Shown in pieces: positions 17,893-26,464 of a stretch of 51,060 nucleotides of DNA. Source of the stretch: Bacteroidota bacterium (GTDB lineage: Bacteria; Bacteroidota; Bacteroidia; Chitinophagales; Chitinophagaceae); NCBI GenBank assembly GCA_026391125.1, contig JAPLEO010000143.1, forward strand, positions 1 to 51,060, in the 5' to 3' direction. A program made the position numbers and the translations under genes. Numbering within the stretch: position 1 is the stretch's first letter; the number at the start of each line of letters is the position of its first letter. Below the pieces are notes generated by a model. That model was not told the origin of the DNA. It was given only the letters and a program-made list of their open reading frames with translations, and searched no databases.

Positions 17893-19248
17893 ATGATTTT
17901 GGATTTTCATTCGGTATTGCATTCTTTTTTAATAGCACCTCCATTTTTATCTGCTGTTCAAGGGCAGGGCACTACTGTATTGGTGATGGTGTTATTGGTT
18001 CTGTTGTTTTTATCTTTCGTTCTTGCTGGTGCAGAAGTAGCATTCTTTTCGCTTACCTATAAAGACATAAATCTTCTCAAATCAAAACAACAACCACCCT
18101 ATAAACGTGTAGTTGATCTATTAGAAGAACCCAAGACTTTATTAGCATCCTTACTAATCGCAAATAGTTTCATTAATATCTCGATCATTATCATTTCTAA
18201 TTTACTGATCGATGGGATGTTTAATTTCGAAAAATTTGATGCGGTATGGGTTGAGTTTTTTATTAAAGTAATCTCTGTTTCATTCCTACTATTATTATTT
18301 GGAGAAGTAATGCCCAAAGTACTTGCCACCAATAACAATATCAGATTTGCAAAAGACTTTGGGGGCATTGTGCAAGCAGTTTCTTATGCATGTGCTGGAT
18401 TGAGTAAGCGATTGGTTAATTTTTCTGATGTCATTGAAAGGCGTCTCTCCAATAAAGCTAACGGTGGGGCTTATAGCTTAGAAGATTTAGACCATGCCAT
18501 TGATCTTACTACAGATAGTACGGCATCAGAGAACGAAAAAAATATTCTAAAGGGAATAGTAAAATTCGGAAACATTACCGTGAAGCAGATCATGAAAACA
18601 AGGATGGATGTTCACGGCATTAGTGAACTTACTACTTATGATGAATTGATAGCGCAGGTTAGAGAAATGCATTATAGTAGACTTCCTGTTTACAAAGATG
18701 ATCTTGATAATGTTGTTGGAATGATCCATACCAAGGACTTGATTCCGTTCCTCGATGAAACAAATAATTTCGACTGGAAGGTCTTGCTGCGTCAGCCTTA
18801 TTTTGTGCACGAGCAAAAATTAATTGAAGACCTGCTTAACGAATTTCAAGCTAAACATATTCACTTCGCTGTTGTGGTTGATGAGTTTGGTGGAACAAGT
18901 GGTATTGTTACTTTGGAAGACATTTTAGAAGAAGTAATTGGAGATATCAAAGATGAGTTTGATGATGAAGAGTCTGGACATAAAAAGATCGACGAAAACA
19001 ATTATGTTTTTGAAGGAAGAACCATGTTGAATGATGTGTGTAGGATCATGGACCTTCAAGCAGATACCTTTGATCAAATAAAAGGCGAAAGCGATTCACT
19101 TGCGGGATTAGTTTTAGAATTGGCAGGAGAAATTCCACAAGTATCTCAAATAGTTAATTCTGGCGATTTTCAATTCACCGTTTTAGAAGTTGAAAAGTAC
19201 CGCATCAATAAAGTAAAAATCACTATCAAGCCACAGGCTACAGACTAG
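17893..19248 (+). CDS. gldE: Gliding-associated CorC/HlyC-type membrane protein GldE
   Basis: Membrane protein of the DUF21-CBS-CorC family required for, or supporting, gliding motility/type IX secretion in Flavobacterium. An N-terminal DUF21 segment contains several helices (TTVLVMVLLVLLFLSFVLAG first), followed by paired CBS domains (about 205-330) with VDEFGGTSGIVTLEDILEE, and the C-terminal CorC_HlyC domain. The frame is open from TTG 17866, but ATG 17893 fits better. gldD follows after 11 bp, the classical pair, which supports the name. Confidence 0.9.
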   Translation: MILDFHSVLHSFLIAPPFLSAVQGQGTTVLVMVLLVLLFLSFVLAGAEVAFFSLTYKDINLLKSKQQPPYKRVVDLLEEPKTLLASLLIANSFINISIIIISNLLIDGMFNFEKFDAVWVEFFIKVISVSFLLLLFGEVMPKVLATNNNIRFAKDFGGIVQAVSYACAGLSKRLVNFSDVIERRLSNKANGGAYSLEDLDHAIDLTTDSTASENEKNILKGIVKFGNITVKQIMKTRMDVHGISELTTYDELIAQVREMHYSRLPVYKDDLDNVVGMIHTKDLIPFLDETNNFDWKVLLRQPYFVHEQKLIEDLLNEFQAKHIHFAVVVDEFGGTSGIVTLEDILEEVIGDIKDEFDDEESGHKKIDENNYVFEGRTMLNDVCRIMDLQADTFDQIKGESDSLAGLVLELAGEIPQVSQIVNSGDFQFTVLEVEKYRINKVKITIKPQATD

Positions 19249-19259
19249 ACCCAGTATCA

Positions 19260-19889
19260 ATGACGCAGTTTCTGAATAGTATCAAACAGCATACCTTCTA
19301 CAAGTTTATTTTAGTTTTTTACAGTATCGCCATGCTGTTTTTATTGGCGTCCTGTAATAGCAATTTTACAGCTAAGCCGCAAGGTTATTTTAATATCGAT
19401 TTCCCCAAACACGAGTATCAATTATTTGATAAGCCCGGATATCCATACACATTTGAATATCCTGTGTATGCAAATGTTTTAAAAGACAGCACCTTCTTCG
19501 GAGAAACTACTGAGAACCCTTGGTGGATCAATATCGACTTCCCTCAGTTTGCAGGAAGGGTCTATGTGAGTTATAAAGAAATTGGAAAAAACAATTTTGA
19601 TACACTCATTAAACATGCTTACATCTTAACTGGGAAACATAGTTCTAAAGCCTATTCGATCGACGATTCTCTGATCAATACGCCCAATCAAATTCACGGA
19701 ATGTTTTTTTCTGTGGGTGGGGATGTGGCAACTTCTAACCAGTTTTACTTGACCGATTCTACAAAGCATTTTCTAAGAGGCGCTATGTATTTTGATGCTA
19801 CACCTAATGCAGATTCTTTGGGGATCGTGAACCAGTTTTTAATGCAAGACATGAAGCATATCATCAACACCTTTAAATGGCGTAATTAA
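19260..19889 (+). CDS. gldD: Gliding motility lipoprotein GldD
   Basis: Lipoprotein needed for gliding/type IX secretion in Flavobacterium. The N-terminal hydrophobic segment ends in the lipobox LLASC (about residue 32), and the mature part contains the GldD hallmark QGYFNIDFPKHEYQLFD and later NPWWINIDFPQFAGRVYVSY. 209 residues. It is 11 bp after gldE. Its TAA is immediately followed by the opposite-strand stop of the cyclophilin gene, with no gap. Confidence 0.93.
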   Translation: MTQFLNSIKQHTFYKFILVFYSIAMLFLLASCNSNFTAKPQGYFNIDFPKHEYQLFDKPGYPYTFEYPVYANVLKDSTFFGETTENPWWINIDFPQFAGRVYVSYKEIGKNNFDTLIKHAYILTGKHSSKAYSIDDSLINTPNQIHGMFFSVGGDVATSNQFYLTDSTKHFLRGAMYFDATPNADSLGIVNQFLMQDMKHIINTFKWRN

Positions 19890-20519
19890 TTATTTGATCT
19901 TTGCTTTTTTAATTTTGTCTAATCCGGGGAAATGTTTTTCTAAATAAATATTCCCATACTTCATCACAGAATCTTGATGATTAAATGTTATGGTGTCTTT
20001 GTAATTACCATAGAAATTTTGCACGATGTCTAATCCTTTTACAACTATACCTATTGGGGGAAATGAATACGAGCGACCAATAGTATCTAATCGCTGATTG
20101 TCTATTTTATTAATAAAAAGCTGTACTGTTCTATTGTTTGGTCCACCCGTTGCGAAAGCTACTTTGCCAGTTGTATTTGACTGAATCACTTTCTCATCTT
20201 GAATAGTACGATGGTCTAAGTATTTGTTTAATGTGGGGTTGTTATTGATCCCAAATTGAATGTACTTATTGGTACTTCTGAAGATATACATATTGCTATA
20301 AAACTTCGATCGTACCAATTGATACATGCGCGTTGCACCGAGTGGAGCCCAATCTTTATACACTGCAATTTCAAATTCACCCTTCGTTGTATAGAAAACT
20401 ACATGAAAACTATCTGGGGCTTCACGCTTCAAATTTCGATTGATCTTTTTGATCGACTGTGCAAACAGTGCGCCAGTAAACAACATCAAAACAATGACCA
20501 GTGCTATTTTCTTCCACAT
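19890..20519 (-). CDS. Secreted cyclophilin-type peptidyl-prolyl isomerase
   Basis: Catalyses prolyl cis-trans isomerisation. The cyclophilin fold is recognised from FYTTKGEFEIAVYKDWAPLGATRMYQL at about 39-65, GKVAFATGGPNNRTVQLFIN (the FGxGxxxxxxQFFI region) and GIVVKGLDIVQNF. ATG 20519 starts a signal peptide (MWKKIALVIVLMLFTGALFA), so it is periplasmic; a 16-residue upstream extension is unlikely. Some active-site residues diverge: the usual Phe-x-Arg segment reads FRSTNKYIQFGI. Activity is therefore likely but not certain. Confidence 0.85.
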   Translation of the reverse strand: MWKKIALVIVLMLFTGALFAQSIKKINRNLKREAPDSFHVVFYTTKGEFEIAVYKDWAPLGATRMYQLVRSKFYSNMYIFRSTNKYIQFGINNNPTLNKYLDHRTIQDEKVIQSNTTGKVAFATGGPNNRTVQLFINKIDNQRLDTIGRSYSFPPIGIVVKGLDIVQNFYGNYKDTITFNHQDSVMKYGNIYLEKHFPGLDKIKKAKIK

Positions 20520-20592
20520 CTGAAAAGGTTTTCGTACTAAAAATAGCTTAAAAACAAATGCTTTCAATTATCCCATTAACAGAGATAGCCTT

Positions 20593-20600
20593 TATCTTTG
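20593..20600 (+). promoter_or_regulatory. Candidate -7 element TATCTTTG
   Basis: TATCTTTG matches the Bacteroidota -7 consensus TANNTTTG exactly, 26 bp before the DUF3109 start. I do not see a matching TTTG element at the usual -33 distance. Confidence 0.35.
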
Positions 20601-20625
20601 GAATAGAATTCAGAATCGAGCAATT

Positions 20626-21213
20626 ATGATAGCAATTGACAATGTTTTGGTAAGTGAAGAAATCATTGATGAGCAATTTGTATGCGACCTCAACAAATGT
20701 AAAGGTGGATGCTGTGAAGATGGCGATGCTGGCGCTCCCATGGAGAAATGGGAATTGGATAAACTGAACGAATATTACGAAGTGATCAAGCCGTATATGA
20801 CTGCTGAGGGGATCAATGAAATAAATAAGCAAGGAAGGTATTTATACGATCAAGAATTTGGATGGGTAACGCCAACTATCGAGGGCACTATTTGTGCTTA
20901 TGGTTATAGAGACAAATACGGGATCATTAAATGTGCCATTGAGGATGCGTATAATGATGGAAAGCTAGATTGGAAAAAACCCATCAGCTGTCACTTGTTT
21001 CCGATTCGTATTAAAACTAGCAAGCGCGACCCAGATATTGAATACATGAATTATGAGCCAAGGGAAGATCTATGTGCAGCTGCTTGTAGTTTGGGTAAAA
21101 AACTAAAAATGCCGGTATACATTTTTCTGAAAGATTCTATTATCAGAAAATATGGGGTTGAGTTTTATGAAGCGCTCGAGGCAACCGCAAATGAAATGAA
21201 TAGAAAGAAATAA
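20626..21213 (+). CDS. DUF3109 family cysteine-rich protein
   Basis: Conserved Bacteroidota protein of unknown function. The N terminus carries the cysteine cluster CDLNKCKGGCCEDGD, resembling the metal-binding start of YkgJ-type zinc/iron chelating proteins. More cysteines occur at ICAYG, IIKCAIED, ISCHLFPIRI and LCAAACSLG, all typical of DUF3109. No signal peptide, so cytoplasmic. 195 residues. It is 12 bp upstream of the LutB-like gene and likely cotranscribed. A metal or Fe-S role is inferred from the cysteines only. Confidence 0.88.
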   Translation: MIAIDNVLVSEEIIDEQFVCDLNKCKGGCCEDGDAGAPMEKWELDKLNEYYEVIKPYMTAEGINEINKQGRYLYDQEFGWVTPTIEGTICAYGYRDKYGIIKCAIEDAYNDGKLDWKKPISCHLFPIRIKTSKRDPDIEYMNYEPREDLCAAACSLGKKLKMPVYIFLKDSIIRKYGVEFYEALEATANEMNRKK

Positions 21214-21225
21214 TAACTGAGCAAC

Positions 21226-22614
21226 ATGAAAGATAACGCCGCATCATTTATTGCCAAGAGTACGATCAAAGCTGCTGATTTAGATCATCGCAGAAAGATC
21301 AACTTTAATATCAGTAAATACAATGCGGTTGTACCAATTGGGAAGCAACAATTTTCTGATAATATGCTAGCCAGAGAAATGGCGAAGAATAGAAAATGGG
21401 ATGCGATCGAACACTTGGACAAACACCTAGAAGATTTCGAAAAAAGAATCTCCGCCCGCGGCGCAAAAGTGATCTGGGCAGAAACCGCAGAAGAAGCATT
21501 AGAAGAAATTGGAAAAATCTGCAAAGCAAAAAATTGTAAGACCCTTGTGAAGAGCAAGAGTATGGTTACTGAAGAGATTCACTTAAATGATTTTTTAGAA
21601 TCCAAGGGAATTGAAAGTGTTGAAACAGATCTGGGAGAATATATTCAACAATTAGACGGAGAGCCTCCTTATCATATTGTTACACCCGCGATGCACAAAA
21701 GCAAAGAAGATGTAGCAAAATTATTCGCTGAGAAATTAGGTACACCTGGCGGACTATCACCAGAAGAACTCACACTCGTTGCAAGGGTTAAACTGCGCGA
21801 GAAATATGTACAAGCTGAAGTGGGTGTTACCGGTGCCAATTTTATGATCGCAGATATTGGTGCCATTGCTGTTACAGAAAACGAAGGCAATGCACGTTTG
21901 AGCTGTGCCTTTCCTAAAACACATATCGTTGTAGTAGGTATCGAAAAAATGATACCCTCCATTCACGATCTAGCACTTTTCTGGCCACTGCTTTCTACTT
22001 ATGGAACAGGTCAACGTGTTACTGTTTATAATAGCATTGTAACCGGACCGAAGCAGGCAAATGAATCAGACGGACCAGAAGAAATGTATGTGATCTTATT
22101 AGACAATGGACGTACCAATTTATTAGCCAATCCTATTACGCGAGAAGCACTATACTGTATCCGTTGCGGCGCTTGCTTGAATGCTTGTCCGGTTTATAAA
22201 AATATTGGCGGTCATTCTTATGATACAACCTATAGCGGTCCGATTGGCAAAGTAATTACGCCGCATTTGAAAGGAATGGATGAGTATAAGCATTTAAGTT
22301 ATGCATCATCGCTCTGTGGGAATTGTACGGAGGTTTGTCCGGTTAGAATCAACTTACACGAACTATTATTAGATAACAGACACGAAGCTGTAGCAAGTGG
22401 AAGCAGCAGTATCGCTGAACGTATTGCTTGGAAAGCCTGGAAAACAGCGAGCTTGAACAGAAGCATGATGAATATGGGTAATGGCAAACTCAAGAACTGG
22501 ATGGTGAATAAAATATTTAAGGGTTGGACCACACATCGTTCTGAATTAGACTTTAGTGCTAAAACATTCAGCGAAATGTGGGAAGATCAGAAGGCAAGCA
22601 AAAAAGAAAATTAA
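21226..22614 (+). CDS. lutB: LutB/LldF-type iron-sulfur protein
   Basis: Iron-sulfur subunit of the LutABC L-lactate oxidation system. An N-terminal LUD domain (about 60-290; EETAEEALEEI-like helix, VGVTGANFMIADIGAIAVTENEGN) is followed by two 4Fe-4S motifs, CIRCGACLNACPVY and CGNCTEVCPVRI. 462 residues, full length. lutA and lutC are not adjacent: the neighbours are DUF3109 and a deacetylase-like gene, so the partners must be elsewhere or the role differs. Confidence 0.9.
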   Translation: MKDNAASFIAKSTIKAADLDHRRKINFNISKYNAVVPIGKQQFSDNMLAREMAKNRKWDAIEHLDKHLEDFEKRISARGAKVIWAETAEEALEEIGKICKAKNCKTLVKSKSMVTEEIHLNDFLESKGIESVETDLGEYIQQLDGEPPYHIVTPAMHKSKEDVAKLFAEKLGTPGGLSPEELTLVARVKLREKYVQAEVGVTGANFMIADIGAIAVTENEGNARLSCAFPKTHIVVVGIEKMIPSIHDLALFWPLLSTYGTGQRVTVYNSIVTGPKQANESDGPEEMYVILLDNGRTNLLANPITREALYCIRCGACLNACPVYKNIGGHSYDTTYSGPIGKVITPHLKGMDEYKHLSYASSLCGNCTEVCPVRINLHELLLDNRHEAVASGSSSIAERIAWKAWKTASLNRSMMNMGNGKLKNWMVNKIFKGWTTHRSELDFSAKTFSEMWEDQKASKKEN

Positions 22615-22626
22615 ACTAAGAAGCCC

Positions 22627-23919
22627 TTGTTATTAATTTATAGTCAAATAACAAGCCCTAGGCTAGCTTATATCTGTGCTACGCTTTTTAATAATGAGTT
22701 TGTAGTCACTCAGAATAAAATTCTATTCCAAAATTGTACTACAGCCAAGATCAATTATTCTGATGAAACTATTTCAGAAAAAGAACTTCAGATAATTCCA
22801 AAAGGTTTATTGTTTGAAAAAAATATTCAACAACAGGTTATTGAGTGCTTTGAATGGAATGGTTTGAAAGCATTTTTTGAAAACAAAAAAGGGACCATTC
22901 CATTTGATTTATTTTCAGCAGCTTTTTATCTGATCTCGCGATACGAGGAATGGCTACCATTTGCACCAGATCAATATGGCAGGTATGCGCATACCAATAG
23001 CCTAGCTTTTAAAAATGATTTTTTGCATTTGCCTCTCGTGCAATTGTGGCTATTAGAATTTGAAAAAAAACTGCAACTTTCTTATCAAGAATATCGATTG
23101 CCGGTTACTACATTTTCTTTTGTTCCTAGTTACGATATTGATGTAGCTTTTTGTTATTTACATCAACCTTTTTTTAAAAAACTATTTGGTTTTTATAGAG
23201 ATCTATTGACTGGGAAATTTGACAAATTTGTGGAAAGTGGGAATGTCTATTCAGGTTATCAAAAAGATCCCTTTGATCAGTTTGAATTTTTGGAAGCCTT
23301 GAACTTGCAATATCATTTACACGCCATCTACTTTTTTTTACTCGCAGATAAAAGAAAGGGAGTAGATAAAAATATTCATCCAACTAAAAAAGCTTTGCAG
23401 GAAATCATACTAAGAACTGCATCGAAATTTAAAGTTGGCATACATCCTTCCTGGCAAAGTGGAGAAGATAAAACAACACTAAAAAAAGAAATCAATACCC
23501 TCTCAGAATTTATTCAACAGCCTGTTGAAATATCGCGTCAGCATTATTTAAAAATGACCATCCCTGAAACATACCCGCTGCTCATAGAAGCGGGCATTAA
23601 AAAGGAGTATACTCTGGGATATGGCACTATCAATGGTTTCAGGGCTTCCTATGCCGATGCGTTTTATTGGTATGATTTAAAAAATGAAACAGTAACTGAT
23701 CTGGAAATTCATCCATTCTGGGATGCGAATAGCATTTTTGAATTGAGGCAACCTGTGTATGAAGCAAAAAATGAGTTGCAGGAATTATTTGATCAGGTAA
23801 AAAAGGTACAGGGAGAAATGATCGGCATTTTTCACAATCATTTTTTAACAGACCAACCAGAATGGATTGAATGGAAAAAAATGTATGAAGAATTTATAAA
23901 GGAAAATTGTGGTGCTTAA
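22627..23919 (+). CDS. Polysaccharide-deacetylase-like protein (DUF7033 type)
   Basis: Matches the Bacteroidota group annotated as polysaccharide deacetylase with an N-terminal DUF7033. Conserved parts include FDLFSAAFYLISRYEEW, then the NodB-like region beginning FSFVPSYDIDVAF with the Asp-Ile-Asp, HPSWQSG, and GIFHNHFL near the end. Start is TTG 22627, the only usable start after the in-frame stop. It begins 12 bp after lutB. Catalytic activity is not assured, since the classical metal triad is only partly recognisable. Its stop abuts the opposite stop of the EamA gene. Confidence 0.75.
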   Translation: MLLIYSQITSPRLAYICATLFNNEFVVTQNKILFQNCTTAKINYSDETISEKELQIIPKGLLFEKNIQQQVIECFEWNGLKAFFENKKGTIPFDLFSAAFYLISRYEEWLPFAPDQYGRYAHTNSLAFKNDFLHLPLVQLWLLEFEKKLQLSYQEYRLPVTTFSFVPSYDIDVAFCYLHQPFFKKLFGFYRDLLTGKFDKFVESGNVYSGYQKDPFDQFEFLEALNLQYHLHAIYFFLLADKRKGVDKNIHPTKKALQEIILRTASKFKVGIHPSWQSGEDKTTLKKEINTLSEFIQQPVEISRQHYLKMTIPETYPLLIEAGIKKEYTLGYGTINGFRASYADAFYWYDLKNETVTDLEIHPFWDANSIFELRQPVYEAKNELQELFDQVKKVQGEMIGIFHNHFLTDQPEWIEWKKMYEEFIKENCGA

Positions 23920-24813
23920 TTATTTCAGCGCCTTCAAACTTTTATTTACAAGATTCACGCCACCCAAAGTTATTGCCGACCCGATAATGATGTTCAAAGT
24001 AACTTTTTCGTTCATGATCACTGAGCCAACAAGAATTGCAACAATTGGATTGATATAGGCATAGAGCGATGCGATTCCCGGCTCCAAATTTTTCATCGAA
24101 TAAATAAAAGCAATAAAGGCAAAGATCGATCCGGCAGAAACCAGGTAAGCTAGTGCTGCCCAGGTTTGTAAAGGGATACTGCTGATTGGAATACTATCGC
24201 CCGAGATCATTACAATTAGGAACATGATGAAAGAACTAATGAGCATCTGCCAACCCGTTGCATAGTAAGGGTTCATATCTGTTTTCTTGCGGGCAATAAA
24301 AATGGTAGCAACAGCCCAAGTGATCATGGCTATAAGCGATAACATGATGCCAAACCAATATCCCTCAGAATGATTGTGAAAAGCACTATCGTAAAATACT
24401 AATGCGATCCCTGCAATTCCTAAAAACAATCCAATGAAAGTACCCCAGTTGATCTTGTTGTTTTTATAGAATATCATTTCAATCAACACAACAGATAATG
24501 GATATAATGCAGCGATCAGTGCGGCTAATCCACTTGGTATATAGCGAAGCGCCAAAGTTGCTAAACCATTCGAAGAAACAAACATGAGCACCGCCATGAT
24601 GCTCAACCATTTGAACTGGTTCTTAGTGGGAAGTGGCAGACCTTTGAACAGAAAAAAACAAACGTATAAAATTCCCCCACTGAACTGGCGAATAGAAGCC
24701 ACTTCAAAAGCGGGCGTTTTTTGCACACCAATCTTGCTCACTACCCAAGTAGTGCCCCAGACCAAACTGGTGATCAATAATGCGATATATGCTTTGTTCT
24801 TGTTCGCTGCCAT
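23920..24813 (-). CDS. EamA/DMT-family transporter
   Basis: Ten-helix drug/metabolite transporter of the inner membrane, exporting or importing small metabolites of unknown identity. Two EamA repeats are visible: residues 8-140 (YIALLITSLVWGTTWVVSK ... IGLFLGIAGIALVFYD) and about 152-292, the second ending with NIIIGSAITLGGV. The motif WGTTWV is typical of the family's first helix. 297 residues. It starts 15 bp after purH on the same strand and may be a read-through partner. Confidence 0.92.
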   Translation of the reverse strand: MAANKNKAYIALLITSLVWGTTWVVSKIGVQKTPAFEVASIRQFSGGILYVCFFLFKGLPLPTKNQFKWLSIMAVLMFVSSNGLATLALRYIPSGLAALIAALYPLSVVLIEMIFYKNNKINWGTFIGLFLGIAGIALVFYDSAFHNHSEGYWFGIMLSLIAMITWAVATIFIARKKTDMNPYYATGWQMLISSFIMFLIVMISGDSIPISSIPLQTWAALAYLVSAGSIFAFIAFIYSMKNLEPGIASLYAYINPIVAILVGSVIMNEKVTLNIIIGSAITLGGVNLVNKSLKALK

Positions 24814-24828
24814 TTTTATAGAGACCTA

Positions 24829-26322
24829 CTAGTGTCTGAAATGACGTAAGCCGGTCATTACCATCGCCAAGTTATTTTGTACGCAATACTCAATACTGTC
24901 TTTATCTCTCACTGAACCGCCTGGTTGAATATATGCTTCCATACCAGCCTCATGTGCGATCTGCACACAGTCGTTGAAAGGGAAGAATGCATCACTCGCC
25001 AACACAGCTCCTTTTAAATCGAATTTGAATTGATTGGCTTTTTCAATAGCATGACGTAATGCATCGATACGGCTAGTTTGTCCGCAGCCCTTACCCACCA
25101 ATTGTTTATTCTTTATGAGTGCAATAGCATTGCTCTTTAAGTGTTTGCAAACAATATTCGCGAATACTAGATTTTCTTTTTCTTCTTCAGTAGTAACTCT
25201 TCCACCTACTTCATCCCACTTGCTAAAATTACCTTCATCAGCACCTTGCTCTAGGGTTCCGTTCAATAAAGATTTAGAAGGCGTTTTAATAGCAGCACCC
25301 TCTGCTTTTAATTCTAATAAAATTCTATTCTTCTTAGTTTTCAAAACAGCTAATGCATCTTCGTTATATGCAGGCGCAATTAATACTTCAAAGAATATTT
25401 CATTGATGGCATCTGCGGTTGCTTTATCGATAGCACCATTGCAAACGAGTACGCCACCAAAAGCACTTTCAGGATCTCCAGCCAAAGCCGCGTCCCAGCT
25501 ATCTTTCACGGTAGTACGCTCAGAAATACCACATACATTGGTATGTTTAATGATGCCAAATACTTTATTGGAAGAAGCACTGAATTCTTTGATCAACTGC
25601 ACTGCCGCGTCAACATCTACCAGGTTATTATAAGAAAGTTCTTTACCATTTAATTGTGTAAAGAGTTGTGTAAGATCGCCATGGAAGACAGCTGATTGGT
25701 GTGGGTTTTCGCCATAACGCAAAGCCTGACTGATACCTGGATTAAAATAATTACTGATCGCAACATCATAGTGCATCACTACTTCGAAAGCTTTTGCAGC
25801 GTATGCTCTGCGTTGTTCAATAGTTGTTTCGCCTTTTTGAGCAATTAATAATTGTTCCAAAGAAGCATAATCATCTTTAGCGGCGATCACTACTAAGTCT
25901 TTAAAATTCTTAGCAGCAGCGCGGATCATGGAAGGACCACCGATATCAATTTTTTCAATGATCAGTTTTTCTTCAGATGTGGTACGTAGGGTTTCTTCGA
26001 ACGGATATAGGTCAACAATTACCAGATCGATTTCTGGGATCTTGTATTCTTTCATTTCAATCAGATCTTGTGGTTCGTATCTTCTTCCAAGGATCCCACC
26101 AAAAACTGCAGGATGCAAAGTTTTAACTCGTCCACCCAAGATCGAAGGGTAAGTGGTTAAGCTTTCAACAGGTACACATGTAATGCCGAGACCTTCCAAA
26201 AAAGTTTGGGTTCCGCCAGTAGAATAGATGGTGATACCTAATTCTTGTAATTGTTTGGCAATAGGTTCTAGGCCGTCTTTGTAAAAAACGGAGATGAGTG
26301 CTGATTGAATTTTCTTTTGCAT
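24829..26322 (-). CDS. purH: Bifunctional AICAR transformylase / IMP cyclohydrolase
   Basis: Catalyses the last two steps of IMP synthesis. The N-terminal MGS-like cyclohydrolase domain contains SALISVFYKDGL, YSTGGT and GGRVKTLHP; the transformylase domain contains LRYGENPHQSAVF, FGIIKHTNVCGIS (the conserved Lys-His) and the C-terminal GSVRDKDSIEYC. 497 residues is complete. The motif SVFYKDGL replaces the usual SVSDKTGL, a lineage-type variation. A hairpin-rich 142-bp leader separates it from comEC. Confidence 0.96.
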   Translation of the reverse strand: MQKKIQSALISVFYKDGLEPIAKQLQELGITIYSTGGTQTFLEGLGITCVPVESLTTYPSILGGRVKTLHPAVFGGILGRRYEPQDLIEMKEYKIPEIDLVIVDLYPFEETLRTTSEEKLIIEKIDIGGPSMIRAAAKNFKDLVVIAAKDDYASLEQLLIAQKGETTIEQRRAYAAKAFEVVMHYDVAISNYFNPGISQALRYGENPHQSAVFHGDLTQLFTQLNGKELSYNNLVDVDAAVQLIKEFSASSNKVFGIIKHTNVCGISERTTVKDSWDAALAGDPESAFGGVLVCNGAIDKATADAINEIFFEVLIAPAYNEDALAVLKTKKNRILLELKAEGAAIKTPSKSLLNGTLEQGADEGNFSKWDEVGGRVTTEEEKENLVFANIVCKHLKSNAIALIKNKQLVGKGCGQTSRIDALRHAIEKANQFKFDLKGAVLASDAFFPFNDCVQIAHEAGMEAYIQPGGSVRDKDSIEYCVQNNLAMVMTGLRHFRH

Positions 26323-26335
26323 GATGAATTTTCTT

Positions 26336-26379
26336 AACCTGTTCAGGTTGATGATAATTTACCCCTGGGGGTTCAAATT
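26336..26379 (-). promoter_or_regulatory. Two-hairpin purH leader, possible cis-acting RNA
   Basis: On the minus strand, just before purH, two hairpins occur in order: AATTT-GA-ACCCC-CA-GGGGT-AAATT, then AACCTG-AA-CAGGTT ending 13 bases before the ATG. The second could shield the ribosome entry site. I could not match it to TPP, preQ1, SAM-II or ZTP consensus cores. Confidence 0.4.
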
Positions 26380-26464
26380 GAGCCGCAAATGTAAGTTTTC
26401 GAGGTCTTTTTACCATCAATCTGTTTTCCACAAACTATTTTCAACCCTTTGCAGAGGTAAAAAA

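Noticed and set aside
26165..26431. 88-codon minus-strand frame upstream of purH
   Set aside because: It runs over the hairpin leader and the purH start in another frame and shows no family features.
26323..26464. TPP riboswitch before purH (CAACCTGAACAGGTT resembles the ACCTGA core)
   Set aside because: The CUGAGA and GCG-containing elements of the TPP aptamer are missing.
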